Positions 8,477 through 18,181 are shown, counted from the first letter of the stretch. The stretch is DNA of 64,000 bases from Bacteroidota bacterium (GCA_018902795.1 JAHIQD010000004.1:259269-323268); one strand, 5' to 3'. Made by a program: numbers and translations. Notes: generated by a model from the sequence alone, not told the origin.

Positions 8477-8773
8477 TTAACTTTTGGTGCCACCACTTTT
8501 TTTCGCGTCGTCGTTCTGAACATTTTTCAACTGATGCAGAAGATTGTAAAAAGCGAGTCCCATTCCTAAAAACCCAATTCCGACGGTTAACAGATTGCTT
8601 TCAATCCCGAAATAGTCATTGAGTTTTTTTCCGCCCCAGAAAGCAAGTCCCATCGTAGCGAGCATTTGAAAAACGATGGCAGAATAAACGCCATACTGCC
8701 GAAGACCGTTCTTTTCGAACTTTTTTTCGTCTTCCCTGCTGAATTCCTGTTCTGTTGGATTTTCGTCGGACAT
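8477..8773 (-). CDS. atpZ: AtpZ/AtpI family protein
   Basis: A 98-residue protein with a charged N-terminus and two membrane helices (GVYSAIVFQMLATMGLAFWGG and LLTVGIGFLGMGLAFYNLL), the AtpZ/AtpI layout. These proteins help c-ring assembly or magnesium supply to the ATP synthase. The frame extends six residues further to a TTG, but that codon lies inside the promoter -7 element, so the ATG at 8773 (MSDENPTE) is the likely start. It is the first gene of the atp operon. Confidence 0.85.
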   Translation of the reverse strand: MSDENPTEQEFSREDEKKFEKNGLRQYGVYSAIVFQMLATMGLAFWGGKKLNDYFGIESNLLTVGIGFLGMGLAFYNLLHQLKNVQNDDAKKSGGTKS

Positions 8774-8788
8774 TTTGTTTCGTTTCTG

Positions 8789-8796
8789 CAAATCTA
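8789..8796 (-). promoter_or_regulatory. Probable -7 element of the atp operon promoter
   Basis: On the minus strand TAGATTTG matches the Bacteroidota -7 consensus TAnnTTTG and would place the transcript start about 10 bases before the atpZ ATG. No -33 TTTG is found at the usual 19-base distance, so this is a half match. Confidence 0.5.
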
Positions 8797-8877
8797 ATGA
8801 TTATAGCACAATAGAAAAATTTTGAATTTTAAATTTCATCAAATTTCCGTATTTTTGCCCATCTTAAATATAAAACA

Positions 8878-10245
8878 ATGTTCAACAGTTTACAGGATAA
8901 GTTAGATAAAGCGCTTCACAATCTTTCCGGGCGCGGAAAAATCACCGAGATTAATGTTGCGGAAACGGTAAAAGAAATCCGCCGTGCATTGGTTGATGCC
9001 GATGTTAACTATAAAGTTGCGAAAGATTTAACCAAAAGAGTTCAGGACACCGCTTTAGGACAAAATGTTTTAACAAGTTTAACACCGGGACAGTTGATGA
9101 CCAAAATTGTTCACGACGAACTGGTAGGTTTAATGGGAGGAACTCACGAAGGAATTAATCTTTCCGGGAAACCAAGCGTTATCTTGATCGCGGGTCTTCA
9201 GGGTTCCGGTAAAACCACATTTTCCGGCAAACTTGCCAATTATTTAAAACTAAAGAAAAACAAAAAACCTTTATTGGTTGCCTGCGACGTTTACAGACCT
9301 GCAGCAATTGAGCAGCTGAAAATTCTGGGACAACAGACCGGAATTCCGGTTTATACCGAAGATGGCGCTGTAAACCCTTCTTCTATCGCTGAAAATGCAG
9401 TGAAATTCGCCAAAGAAAATAACCATGATGTTGTTATTGTAGATACGGCGGGTCGTCTCGCAATTGATGAGCAGATGATGAACGAAATTAAATCGGTTCA
9501 TTATTTCATTAAGCCCGACGAAACACTGTTTGTGGTAGATTCCATGACCGGACAGGATGCCGTGAATACTGCGAAAGCATTTAATGAAGCACTGAATTTT
9601 GACGGAGTTGTTCTTACAAAATTAGATGGGGATACCCGCGGTGGTGCTGCTTTAACAATCCGTTCCGTTGTTGAAAAACCGATTAAATTCATTTCGACAG
9701 GTGAAAAAATGGAAGCGCTGGACGTTTTCTATCCTGAAAGAATGGCCGACAGAATCCTTGGGATGGGTGATGTTGTTTCCCTGGTAGAAAGAGCTCAGGA
9801 ACAGTTTGACGAAGAAGAAGCTAAAAAACTTCATAAAAAAATCGCCAAAAACGAATTCGGATTTGATGATTTCTTAAAACAAATCAATCAGATCAAAAAA
9901 ATGGGGAATATGAAAGATTTAATGGGAATGATTCCGGGAGTTGGTAAAGCTATTAAAGATGTGGATATTCAGGATGATGCATTCAAACACATTGAAGCAA
10001 TCATTCATTCCATGACACCGGATGAAAGACGAAGACCTTCGATTATCAATACCCAAAGAAAAAACAGAATCGCAAGAGGAGCCGGAAGAAAAATTGAAGA
10101 TGTGAATGCTTTGATGAAGCAGTTTGATCAGATGGGTAAAATGATGAAGATGATGCAGGGACCTCAGGGAAAACAGATGATGGAAATGATGAGCAAAGGA
10201 ATGCCGAAAATGCCGGGTATGGGCGGTAATCTTTTTGGGAAGTAA
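8878..10245 (+). CDS. ffh: Signal recognition particle protein Ffh
   Basis: A 455-residue SRP GTPase that binds signal sequences of nascent membrane proteins and docks at FtsY. The N-domain helices are followed by the G domain with LQGSGKTT (about 107-114), DTAGRLAIDEQMM, TKLDGDTRGGAAL and the GEK guanine-specificity loop, then the methionine-rich M domain that binds 4.5S RNA and signal peptides (many MMKMMQ/MMEMM steps near the end). A TATTTTTG at 8850-8857 fits the Bacteroidota -7 element. It is transcribed away from the atp operon. Confidence 0.98.
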   Translation: MFNSLQDKLDKALHNLSGRGKITEINVAETVKEIRRALVDADVNYKVAKDLTKRVQDTALGQNVLTSLTPGQLMTKIVHDELVGLMGGTHEGINLSGKPSVILIAGLQGSGKTTFSGKLANYLKLKKNKKPLLVACDVYRPAAIEQLKILGQQTGIPVYTEDGAVNPSSIAENAVKFAKENNHDVVIVDTAGRLAIDEQMMNEIKSVHYFIKPDETLFVVDSMTGQDAVNTAKAFNEALNFDGVVLTKLDGDTRGGAALTIRSVVEKPIKFISTGEKMEALDVFYPERMADRILGMGDVVSLVERAQEQFDEEEAKKLHKKIAKNEFGFDDFLKQINQIKKMGNMKDLMGMIPGVGKAIKDVDIQDDAFKHIEAIIHSMTPDERRRPSIINTQRKNRIARGAGRKIEDVNALMKQFDQMGKMMKMMQGPQGKQMMEMMSKGMPKMPGMGGNLFGK

Positions 10246-10266
10246 AATCCTTTCGAACCTAAAAAA

Positions 10267-10294
10267 AAATCCTGAGAAATTATTCTCAGGATTT
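10267..10294. terminator. Bidirectional terminator after ffh
   Basis: A perfect 12-base-pair stem (AAATCCTGAGAA and its complement) with loop ATTA, flanked by A and T runs on both sides. It serves ffh on the plus strand and the outer-membrane barrel gene on the minus strand. Confidence 0.9.
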
Positions 10295-10313
10295 TTTTTG
10301 TACTCTTTAAAAT

Positions 10314-10826
10314 TTAAAACTTATAACCTAAACCTAAATTTAAATAATTTGCTTTAACAGAATATCCGCTTGGTGCATTTTTTAAATGGTCATTCAGCTG
10401 AAAAGAATACCTGGCTTCAACAAAAAGTTTATCTGTAAATTCATAAGCAGTTCCCAAAGCTAAACCAAAATTCAGTGTATTATAATAATCAGGGATTGGA
10501 TTCTCATCCAAATCGAAAGTAAACTGAGGGCCAAACTGAAGATTAAACTTAGGAGCTGCATAGTATTTAACGATCACAGGGATTTGTAATGCATTTGCAT
10601 TATCGATAGAAGCAAAATTCAATGCAGGCTGAATTCTAAAATTATTTCCTGCAGCAATATCAGCAAACAATCCTGCGTAGAAACCTGTACTGTTGCTGGT
10701 TTCAGTACTCATAGGAGTTTTTGCTTTTGCAAAACCTGATAACATCCCGGCGTTTACACCAAATTTTGTCTGCGCGTTACCCGCTGTGAAAAGTGCCAAT
10801 GCACCTACTAAAAATAGTTTTTTCAT
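10314..10826 (-). CDS. Small outer-membrane beta-barrel (porin family) protein
   Basis: 170 residues with a clear signal peptide (MKKLFLVGALALFTAGNAQ, cut before TKFG) and alternating aromatic/polar strands, ending in LGLGYKF, the C-terminal aromatic typical of barrels inserted by the BAM machine. It belongs to the OmpX-like/porin_2 group common in flavobacteria. It shares its signal peptide and overall plan with the next gene and with 36923-37552, so it is one of three paralogues here. Substrate or role cannot be read from sequence. Confidence 0.8.
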   Translation of the reverse strand: MKKLFLVGALALFTAGNAQTKFGVNAGMLSGFAKAKTPMSTETSNSTGFYAGLFADIAAGNNFRIQPALNFASIDNANALQIPVIVKYYAAPKFNLQFGPQFTFDLDENPIPDYYNTLNFGLALGTAYEFTDKLFVEARYSFQLNDHLKNAPSGYSVKANYLNLGLGYKF

Positions 10827-10896
10827 AAATTAATTAATTTGACCTACAAATATAAAATGCTTTTAACATATTTTAACATGATATTTGTCATAAAAA

Positions 10897-10918
10897 AATC
10901 CCGCATTTCTGCAGGATT
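10897..10918 (-). terminator. Terminator of the second barrel gene
   Basis: On the minus strand AATCCTGCA pairs with TGCGGGATT (one T-G pair) around a GAAA loop and is followed by seven T. Confidence 0.8.
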
Positions 10919-10939
10919 GATATAATTATTTTAATGATT

Positions 10940-11497
10940 TTACTTACCAAATTTATAAGCTAAACCTACCTGAAATACATTGTTTTTTACAGAATCTCCC
11001 GAATTATCTTTTGCAATGTCGGTAAACCCTGCAACATATCTTGCCGTAAGACCAAAATTAGGAATGAAATAATATCCTGCTCCTAAACCGATCCCAAAAT
11101 CAAAGCTGTTGATCTGATCCTTTACATCCAGTGTAGCACCACCGCCTTTCGCTTTAGCGCTCATTATAAAACTGAATTCTGGACCTGCCTCAAGATAAAA
11201 CTGGGGAGTAGCATTGTACTGGAACATTACCGGAACAGACAGATAATCCAGATTTAGCGTAGCACCGCCACTTCCATCTTCTTTTGCTCCTTTGCCATTA
11301 TAAAGCAACTCGGGCTGTATGCTGAAGCTCTCTGCCAATGGTGCATTCATAAACACTCCGGCGTTAAGGCCAATTTTGGATTTAGCACCGTCTGAGTTGG
11401 TTAAGTTCGAAACATTCATTCCGGCTTTTAAACCGAAAGTTTGTGCATTCGCTGCCGTAAAAAGTGCCAAAGCACCTACAAAAAATAATTTTTTCAT
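10940..11497 (-). CDS. Small outer-membrane beta-barrel (porin family) protein
   Basis: 185 residues counted from the ATG at 11497; a nine-residue upward extension of the frame would precede the natural signal peptide MKKLFFVGALALFTAANAQ and was left out. The mature part has about eight amphipathic strands and ends VGLAYKFGK. The blocks GLKAGMNVSNL, GLNAGVFMNAPLAESFSIQPELLYN, YFIPNFGLTARYVAGFTDIAKD and SVKNNVFQVGLAYKF recur almost unchanged in the gene at 36923, so the two are close paralogues. Function unknown beyond an outer-membrane barrel. Confidence 0.82.
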   Translation of the reverse strand: MKKLFFVGALALFTAANAQTFGLKAGMNVSNLTNSDGAKSKIGLNAGVFMNAPLAESFSIQPELLYNGKGAKEDGSGGATLNLDYLSVPVMFQYNATPQFYLEAGPEFSFIMSAKAKGGGATLDVKDQINSFDFGIGLGAGYYFIPNFGLTARYVAGFTDIAKDNSGDSVKNNVFQVGLAYKFGK

Positions 11498-11645
11498 GAT
11501 TAATAATTTTATTTGGTTAATCAAATATAAAAATTATTTTTCTGAAATTAACAACTTTTTAACGTTTTTTATTAAAATTTATTATAACATACCAACAATC
11601 AATTAATAATAATCGTCAAAAAAGCTAAGAAGTGTACATTACTGA

Positions 11646-12605
11646 TTATTCTTCGCGCTGCCTTTTTTCTTCGTTTCCATAAGCGTTGATGATTTTTCTT
11701 ACCACCGGATGCCTCACCACATCTTCTTCCGTAAGGTGTACAAAACCGATTTCTTTTACATCTTTCAGGATTCTCATCGCTTCTTTCAGTCCGGATTTTT
11801 GTCTCATCGGTAAATCAACCTGACTCGGATCGCCTGTAATAATGAATTTGGCATTCATTCCCATTCTGGTGAGAAACATTTTCATCTGGGAATGAGTGGT
11901 ATTCTGCGCCTCATCTAAAATCACAAATGCCTCATCCAAAGTTCTTCCTCTCATAAAAGCCAAAGGTGCCACTTCAATGACTTTCTTCTCAATATAACCT
12001 TCCAGTTTTTCATGAGGAATCATGTCCCGAAGCGCATCATAAAGCGGCTGTAAATAAGGATCGAGTTTCTCTTTCAAATCACCCGGAAGAAAACCTAAAC
12101 TTTCCCCTGCTTCTACTGCAGGTCTTGTTAAGATAATTCTTTTCACCTCTTTATCGCGCATTGCCTTCACAGCCAATGCCACGCTTGTATATGTTTTTCC
12201 TGTGCCTGCAGGCCCTATTGCGAAAACCATATCTTTTTTTTCACACTCTTTTACGAGTATTTTCAGATTGGTGGTTTTGGCTTTGATGATTTTCCCGTTA
12301 ACTCCCTTTACGATGATATCCTGATCGAAAACTAACTGTTTTTCGGTTTCGTCTTTAATATTAAGAAGACTTTCGAGATCCTTTAAAGTGATGGTATTAT
12401 TTTCTGAGATAAAGTTTATAATATCATCGAGTTTGTTTTTCAGTACATCCAACGCTTCAGTATTGCCTAACGCAAACACAAAATGATCTCTTCCCGTAAT
12501 TTTCAGTGTTGGAAAACTCGATTTCAGTAAATTGAAATGCTGGTTATTTACACCGTAAAAAGTTTTGGCATCGATGCCTGTAATTTCATAATTCAGTTCA
12601 AACAT
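11646..12605 (-). CDS. phoH: PhoH family ATPase
   Basis: A 319-residue P-loop protein: N-terminal small domain, Walker A GPAGTGKT at residues 131-138, the RPAVEAGESLGFLPGDL block and Walker B FVILDEAQN, followed by TRMGMNAKFIITGDPSQVDLP. This is the PhoH family (PhoH-like ATPase, related to the helicase superfamily 1 core and linked to RNA metabolism). The exact cellular job is unsettled. It stands alone between barrel genes and a divergent gene. Confidence 0.93.
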   Translation of the reverse strand: MFELNYEITGIDAKTFYGVNNQHFNLLKSSFPTLKITGRDHFVFALGNTEALDVLKNKLDDIINFISENNTITLKDLESLLNIKDETEKQLVFDQDIIVKGVNGKIIKAKTTNLKILVKECEKKDMVFAIGPAGTGKTYTSVALAVKAMRDKEVKRIILTRPAVEAGESLGFLPGDLKEKLDPYLQPLYDALRDMIPHEKLEGYIEKKVIEVAPLAFMRGRTLDEAFVILDEAQNTTHSQMKMFLTRMGMNAKFIITGDPSQVDLPMRQKSGLKEAMRILKDVKEIGFVHLTEEDVVRHPVVRKIINAYGNEEKRQREE

Positions 12606-12733
12606 ATGCGATGTTTAGGATTAATATTTTTTCTAAAATTATCGAAATAATTTTAAATATCCGATTATTATTTTCCACATTGAAGGGTAAATATTTTTTT
12701 TTAAGTTAAATTTGCGATTCTTTAAATTTCATC

Positions 12734-13561
12734 ATGTCTGTTATTACATTCACTTCAGATTACGGTTTGGTAGATCACAGGGTTCCTTCTGTGAAAGGAA
12801 AGATCCTGAGTTTAAATGAAAATGTAAACATCATCGATATTTCTCACGAAATTCAGGCATATAACCTCCTACAGACTGCATATATCGTAAGAAATTCCTA
12901 TTCTTCTTTCCCGAAGGGCACTGTTCACATTATTTCTGTAGACAGTTTTTATACCAAAGAGAGAAAATCTATTTTATATCAGGCGGACGGCCATTATTTT
13001 ATCGCGGCAGACAACGGCGTTCTGAGTTTAATTTTTTATGATATTAAGCCCGAAGCGGTCTATGAAATTACCTTCAATAACAGGTTTGATGATGAAGTGA
13101 ATTTTACTTCTACTGATATTTTTGCCCCCGTTGCGGTTCATCTTAAAAACGGAGGTTTACCGGAAGTAATCGGCAGAAAATTCAAGACACCAAAACAGCT
13201 CTCATTTCCGAGACCCGTGTTCAGCGAAAACGAGAAGATGATTATCGGCGAAATCATGTACATCGATAATTTCGGAAATGTCGTATCGAACATCAGCAAA
13301 AAATTCTTTGACAAAAACGCGGTAGGTTTCGACAGTTTCATCGTAAAGTTCAGAAACTTAGCACTTTCCAAAATTCACGGTCAGTACACTGAATTTGTAA
13401 ACGACTGGGGAAATGAACACGAGTTTCATGGTAAATCAGCAGCCATTTTCAATGACGCGGGATTGCTGGAGCTTACCATCTACAAAGGCAACAGCCAAAA
13501 CGGAGCGAAAACACTGTTCGGTCTGAAAGTGGGAGAAAACATTTATATAGAATTCCAGTAA
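12734..13561 (+). CDS. SAM hydroxide adenosyltransferase family protein (DUF62)
   Basis: A 275-residue protein starting VITFTSDYGLVDHRVPSVKG with the conserved Asp of the DUF62 N-terminal domain, then VHIISVDSFY, FIAADNGVLSL and a C-terminal domain with IMYIDNFGNVVSNI. Members hydrolyse S-adenosylmethionine to adenosine and methionine, or in a few cases halogenate it. The halogenase-specific loop was not recognised, so a SAM hydrolase is more likely. A TAAATTTG at 12707-12714 is a probable -7 element. Confidence 0.85.
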   Translation: MSVITFTSDYGLVDHRVPSVKGKILSLNENVNIIDISHEIQAYNLLQTAYIVRNSYSSFPKGTVHIISVDSFYTKERKSILYQADGHYFIAADNGVLSLIFYDIKPEAVYEITFNNRFDDEVNFTSTDIFAPVAVHLKNGGLPEVIGRKFKTPKQLSFPRPVFSENEKMIIGEIMYIDNFGNVVSNISKKFFDKNAVGFDSFIVKFRNLALSKIHGQYTEFVNDWGNEHEFHGKSAAIFNDAGLLELTIYKGNSQNGAKTLFGLKVGENIYIEFQ

Positions 13562-13581
13562 TTTATTTGAATAATTAAATA

Positions 13582-13611
13582 AAATAGCCGGCTCATCTGA
13601 ACCGGCTATTT
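13582..13611. terminator. Bidirectional terminator
   Basis: A ten-base-pair stem, AAATAGCCGG with CCGGCTATTT, around a ten-base loop. It lies between converging genes. Confidence 0.85.
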
Positions 13612-13631
13612 TATAATTTACAGAAAGTTTT

Positions 13632-15800
13632 CTATTTGATTACTTTCTTAGTTACAGTTTCTTTTGCAGTGGTTACACTCACCATATAAGTTCCTTTTGG
13701 ATATGCTGAAAGATCAAGTTTTTCTTCCGATACATTCACCTGTACAGCATTTTTCACAAGTTTCCCTGAAGCATCCAATACCGAGTAGGAAAGGATTTTA
13801 TCTTTCGAAGTAATCGAGAAAATATTTTTAACAGCAGTTTGAGAAATCTTTACCGAATTAGCCATTGAAGTTTCGCCTGTCGCTAAAGTAAGGCAATCAA
13901 AAGTGGAATTCCAGCCTGTTCCGGATACCCCTCCATCAGATATAAATCTCACGGTTATCGCACCTGTTGCATGAGTGGATTGGAAAGGGCCGGGAATTGT
14001 GTTGCCACTTAGCTGAGTTCCGTTGGCAAACCTTGGGGAACCTGTAGTTGGACCGTTATATACATTCATAAAATCGAAACCTGATTCTGTATCAAATTCG
14101 GTAAACGTAAGTTTCAATTTATCGCTTGCATTTGCAGGATAGAATGTTTTGGTAATAATCTGATTGTCACCGTAATTTGCACTTGCTCCGCCCGGATCAG
14201 TAAACTGAATTCCGCTACACCAGTTTGCATCAGTAAGGATCAGCTGCTCATAAGCATATGCCTGTGGACCTGAACATTCTGTTCCAACCGAGACATTGTA
14301 ATAAGTTCCTTCATTTAGATTTGTAAAATTCAATACTTTAGAAGAACTAACTCCTGAAACCACCACAGTACCGTCCATTTTAGCCAGTTTATACTTCCAG
14401 CTGGTTGCTGTATTATCTATGATGGTAGCCGCTGCAGAATTGTTAGTAACATTTGCAATACTCATTCCGGTTATGGTCAGCGCACAGGAGGCAACACAGT
14501 CTGTTCCCAAACATCCTTTTGAGTTTACTGTATTTCTGATCAAAGCTCCCGGTTGCGGGCCAAAACCATTAGCGAAATTAATCCCAACAGAAGAAACCAA
14601 GTGACAGTAACTCATAATGGTGCCTCCAGTTCCGGTAGGTAGCGGTCCCGCAGCACACGTTCCATTTCCGGCATTTCCGGATGCAGGTCCACAGCCATCA
14701 ATTCTTGTATTATTTCCGTTCCAGGAACAGTCGTGAGTATGAGGCGATCCCAAATTATGCCCGATCTCATGGGTCATCGCTTCAATATTCCATGAGTAAG
14801 TGGGGACGTTTGCGTAAGCGAAATTTACTCCGGAGTAAGAATATTTGTAAGTGCCGCAAAGTGCATTTACCCAGGCGATACTTGTTGTGGCAGGATTTCT
14901 CAAGAGCTGCGCAATATCTCCGTTAAATGAGGTACGGGTATTTCTGAACTGATTTAAAATTTCTGATGGTGTTCCGGCGTAAGGATCTGTTGTCGTCCAT
15001 ACCATAACCGCGCTCAACGCAACTGTAACCCCATCGTTGGCATATAATGTAGAAATATTATTGTGCATTGCAGTCACCCAGTTTGTCGTAGTGGTAACAT
15101 TAGAACCATTCTGAGTATACGGACCAAAACCTGCTTCATAATATATTCTAACGCAGTTATCTGTTTTCTTTGCCGTCATTGTTTTAGGATCGTAAGAAGG
15201 CGCAGGCATTTTCTGGTTTTCAATCAGGTCTTCTGCTGAACATGAAAACGGGTTGTCTCCCTTCAGTTTCTGATCATTATAGGAAACATAACTGTCAGCA
15301 TTTTTTGCTTTACCAATGACAATATTACCGATATCTTTGATTGAGGTAACGCCAACTACATCGTCATTAAAAAAACTTATGGCCACAAGAGACTCATTAT
15401 CACCCTTTACAATTCCCTGATAATATACGCCTGGAGTATAATTGATATACCCTTTATCGGTATTCAGTTTAAAATCCTGGGTGAAAAAATTGTTTTTTAC
15501 AAGTTCTACCGTAATATTTTTTCCTTCAAACGGAAAATTCATTTCCAGCGCTTCGGGTCTTTCGGAATTAATTCGCTGAAGCTCCGTAGAATTTAATTTC
15601 ATCACTGTGATATCATCGGCAGCAGCCTTATAAAGCGCCTGCTTCTGTGCTGACGGATCTACAGTGAAGGGGCTGTATTTTACAAACGTTTTGTTAGCGG
15701 TATGCGAATTTTTTACTTTCTCAGCAATAGGTTTCAAATTCTGAGAAAAGCCAAAAGAGAAAAATACCAAACTGCAACACAATTGGAAAATTCTTTTCAT
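13632..15800 (-). CDS. Secreted reprolysin-like metalloprotease, T9SS-sorted
   Basis: 722 residues from the ATG at 15800 (signal peptide MKRIFQLCCSLVFFSFGFSQ). A propeptide-like N-terminal region is followed by a metzincin catalytic domain with HEIGHNLGSPH near residue 345 (three His zinc ligands, catalytic Glu) and the Met-turn GGTIMSYCH. Then come a fibronectin-type region (TITGMSIANV to VGTECSGP), a CUB-like domain (FDTESGFDFMNVYNGP to FISDGG) and a C-terminal type IX sorting domain (YSVLDASGKLVKNAV to KGTYMVSVTT, ending KKVIK). It should be exported and attached to or released from the outer membrane by T9SS. The next gene is a near copy. Confidence 0.92.
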   Translation of the reverse strand: MKRIFQLCCSLVFFSFGFSQNLKPIAEKVKNSHTANKTFVKYSPFTVDPSAQKQALYKAAADDITVMKLNSTELQRINSERPEALEMNFPFEGKNITVELVKNNFFTQDFKLNTDKGYINYTPGVYYQGIVKGDNESLVAISFFNDDVVGVTSIKDIGNIVIGKAKNADSYVSYNDQKLKGDNPFSCSAEDLIENQKMPAPSYDPKTMTAKKTDNCVRIYYEAGFGPYTQNGSNVTTTTNWVTAMHNNISTLYANDGVTVALSAVMVWTTTDPYAGTPSEILNQFRNTRTSFNGDIAQLLRNPATTSIAWVNALCGTYKYSYSGVNFAYANVPTYSWNIEAMTHEIGHNLGSPHTHDCSWNGNNTRIDGCGPASGNAGNGTCAAGPLPTGTGGTIMSYCHLVSSVGINFANGFGPQPGALIRNTVNSKGCLGTDCVASCALTITGMSIANVTNNSAAATIIDNTATSWKYKLAKMDGTVVVSGVSSSKVLNFTNLNEGTYYNVSVGTECSGPQAYAYEQLILTDANWCSGIQFTDPGGASANYGDNQIITKTFYPANASDKLKLTFTEFDTESGFDFMNVYNGPTTGSPRFANGTQLSGNTIPGPFQSTHATGAITVRFISDGGVSGTGWNSTFDCLTLATGETSMANSVKISQTAVKNIFSITSKDKILSYSVLDASGKLVKNAVQVNVSEEKLDLSAYPKGTYMVSVTTAKETVTKKVIK

Positions 15801-15964
15801 AATTATCAATTTATAATTTGTTATGGTGCAAAAAAACTAAAAATAAATTGAAAATTCCCAAAAAAAATCAATTTTAACATAAAAGACGGGCATGAAATCG
15901 GCAGAGTCTTTTATAAACATAAATCTTCTACTTTACTGAATGGTTCCCGCCATAATAAACAAAA

Positions 15965-15994
15965 AAACCGCAAGTTCATAAGAACTGGCGGTTT
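15965..15994 (-). terminator. Terminator of the upstream protease gene
   Basis: On the minus strand AAACCGC and GCGGTTT enclose a second paired block (CAGTTC with GAACTT, one mismatch), followed by a T run. Confidence 0.8.
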
Positions 15995-16012
15995 ATACTT
16001 ATAGAAAGTGTT

Positions 16013-18181
16013 CTATTTGATTACTTTCTTTATGACAGTTTCTTTAGCAGTGCTTACACTCACCACATAAGTTCCTTTTGGATATGTTGAAAGATCAAGT
16101 TTTCCTTCCGTTGCATTCAGCTTAACGGCATTTTTCAGCAATTTGCCTGAAACATCAAATACTGAATATGAAAGTATTTTATCTCCTGATGTAATCGAGA
16201 ATATACTTTTAGCGTCTGTTTGCGAAATATGTACTGAATTTGTTACCGAATTTTCATCCGTTGCAAGACTGACGCACTGGAACGAAGCATTCCAGCCGGC
16301 GTCATTTGTTGCTCCGTCAGAAACAAATTTAACGGTAATCGCACCCGTCGGATGTGTAGACTGAAAAGGACCGGGAATGGTGTTTCCGCTTAACTGGATT
16401 CCATTGGAAAATCTTGGAAAAGCAGTGCTTGGCCCGTCATAAACATCCATAAAATCAAAACCTGCTTCTGTATTGAACTGCGTAAACGTAAGTTTTAATT
16501 TATCACTTGGGTTGGCAGGAAAGAACGTCTTCGTCATATTTATATTATCGCCGTAATTTGCAGCGGTACCGCCAGGATCAGTAAAAGCTATTCCGGTACA
16601 CCAGTTTGCGTCAGTAAGAAAAGTCTGCGAGTTGCTGTAAGCCAGCGGACCGGAGCATTCATTTCCTACAGAAATCGTGTAATAAATTCCTGGGCTAAGA
16701 TTTGTAAAATTTAATACTTTAGAAGAAGTCACTCCCGAGGCGATCACAGTTCCATCATTTGTGGTTAGTCGGTATTTCCAGCTGGTTGCGGTATTGTCAA
16801 CAATGGTGGCAGTAGCGGAGTTGGCAGTAACGTTTGAAACCGTTAAGCCGGTAATGGTTACTGGACAGATAGTAATACAGTTGGTTCCCAAACATGCCTT
16901 GGAATCTACGGTACTTCTGATTAAAGCTGCGGGTTGCGGTCCGAAACCGTTTGCGAAATTGATTCCTACAGAAGACACTAAATGACAGTAACTCATAATC
17001 GTTCCCCCTGTTCCGGTCGGAAGCGGTCCGGCAGGACATGTTCCGGTTCCGGGATCTCCGGATACCGGTCCGCAACCGTCGATCCTTGTATTATTCCCGT
17101 TCCATGCACAGTCGTGCGTATGAGGTGATCCCAAATTATGCCCAATTTCGTGGGTCATTACTTCGATATTCCAGGAATAGGTAGGAACGTTACTGAAAGC
17201 TAAATTAACACCGCAATAGGAATGTCGAAAAGGTGTACACAGCGAATTAACCCAGGCAATACTTGTTCCCGCTGGATTTCTTAAAAGCTGAGCCACATCT
17301 CCATTAAACGTCGTGCGTTTCTCGGTAAACTGAGTTAATATTTCCCCCGCAGTTCCAGCATAAGGATCAGGAGTTGTCCATACAAAAACCTCGCTGAGGG
17401 CAACGGTAATTCCATCGTTTGCAAACAAAGTGGCAACATTGTTGTGCATCGCGGTTACCCAGTTTACCGTTGCAGGAACACTGGAACCGTTTTGGGTGTA
17501 AGGTCCGAAACCTGCCTCATAATAAATTCTCACGCAGTTCACGGTTTTCATCGCCGTCATTGTCTGAGGATTATAAGAAGGCTTTGTCAGCTTTTGGTTT
17601 TGAATCAGTTCATCTGCAGAACATGAAAAAGGATTGGTGCCTTTAAGTTTCTGATCGTTGTATGAAACATAATCTTCAGCATTTTTTACTTTACCGATAA
17701 CTATATTTCCCACATCTTTCACAGAGGTCACCCCTACTACATCATCATTAAAAAAACTGATCGCTACCAAAGATTCGTTATCACCTTTTACAATACCCTG
17801 ATAATACACTCCCGGCGTATAATTTATAGAGCCCCTTGAAGTATTGACTTTAAAATCCTGAGTAAGAAAATTATTTTTTACAAGCTCCACCGTAATACTT
17901 TTCCCTTCAAACGGAAAACTCATTTCCAGCGCGTCGGGCTTTTCTGCAGTCACCCGCAGAATTTCCGATTTATTTAATTTCATTACAGTGATACCCTCAG
18001 CGGCATTTTGATACATATTTTGCTTCTGCCCTGACGGATCTGAAGTAAAAAAACTGTATTTAACAAACGTCTTATTCGCATTGTGCGAATTTTTAACCTT
18101 TTCAGCAACTGGCTTGAGATTTTGTGAAAAACCTATGAAGAAAAAAACCAAACTGAAACACAATTGGAAAAATTTTTTCAT
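16013..18181 (-). CDS. Secreted reprolysin-like metalloprotease, T9SS-sorted (tandem paralogue)
   Basis: 722 residues from the ATG at 18181, the same length as its downstream neighbour, with the same order of parts: signal peptide (MKKFFQLCFSLVFFFIGFSQ), pro-region, metzincin domain with HEIGHNLGSPH and GGTIMSYCH, fibronectin-type region, CUB-like domain and T9SS tail ending KKVIK. The two genes are a recent tandem duplication: whole blocks in the pro-region and active site are identical, while the extra-catalytic domains differ more. Each copy has its own terminator, so they can be expressed separately. Confidence 0.92.
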   Translation of the reverse strand: MKKFFQLCFSLVFFFIGFSQNLKPVAEKVKNSHNANKTFVKYSFFTSDPSGQKQNMYQNAAEGITVMKLNKSEILRVTAEKPDALEMSFPFEGKSITVELVKNNFLTQDFKVNTSRGSINYTPGVYYQGIVKGDNESLVAISFFNDDVVGVTSVKDVGNIVIGKVKNAEDYVSYNDQKLKGTNPFSCSADELIQNQKLTKPSYNPQTMTAMKTVNCVRIYYEAGFGPYTQNGSSVPATVNWVTAMHNNVATLFANDGITVALSEVFVWTTPDPYAGTAGEILTQFTEKRTTFNGDVAQLLRNPAGTSIAWVNSLCTPFRHSYCGVNLAFSNVPTYSWNIEVMTHEIGHNLGSPHTHDCAWNGNNTRIDGCGPVSGDPGTGTCPAGPLPTGTGGTIMSYCHLVSSVGINFANGFGPQPAALIRSTVDSKACLGTNCITICPVTITGLTVSNVTANSATATIVDNTATSWKYRLTTNDGTVIASGVTSSKVLNFTNLSPGIYYTISVGNECSGPLAYSNSQTFLTDANWCTGIAFTDPGGTAANYGDNINMTKTFFPANPSDKLKLTFTQFNTEAGFDFMDVYDGPSTAFPRFSNGIQLSGNTIPGPFQSTHPTGAITVKFVSDGATNDAGWNASFQCVSLATDENSVTNSVHISQTDAKSIFSITSGDKILSYSVFDVSGKLLKNAVKLNATEGKLDLSTYPKGTYVVSVSTAKETVIKKVIK

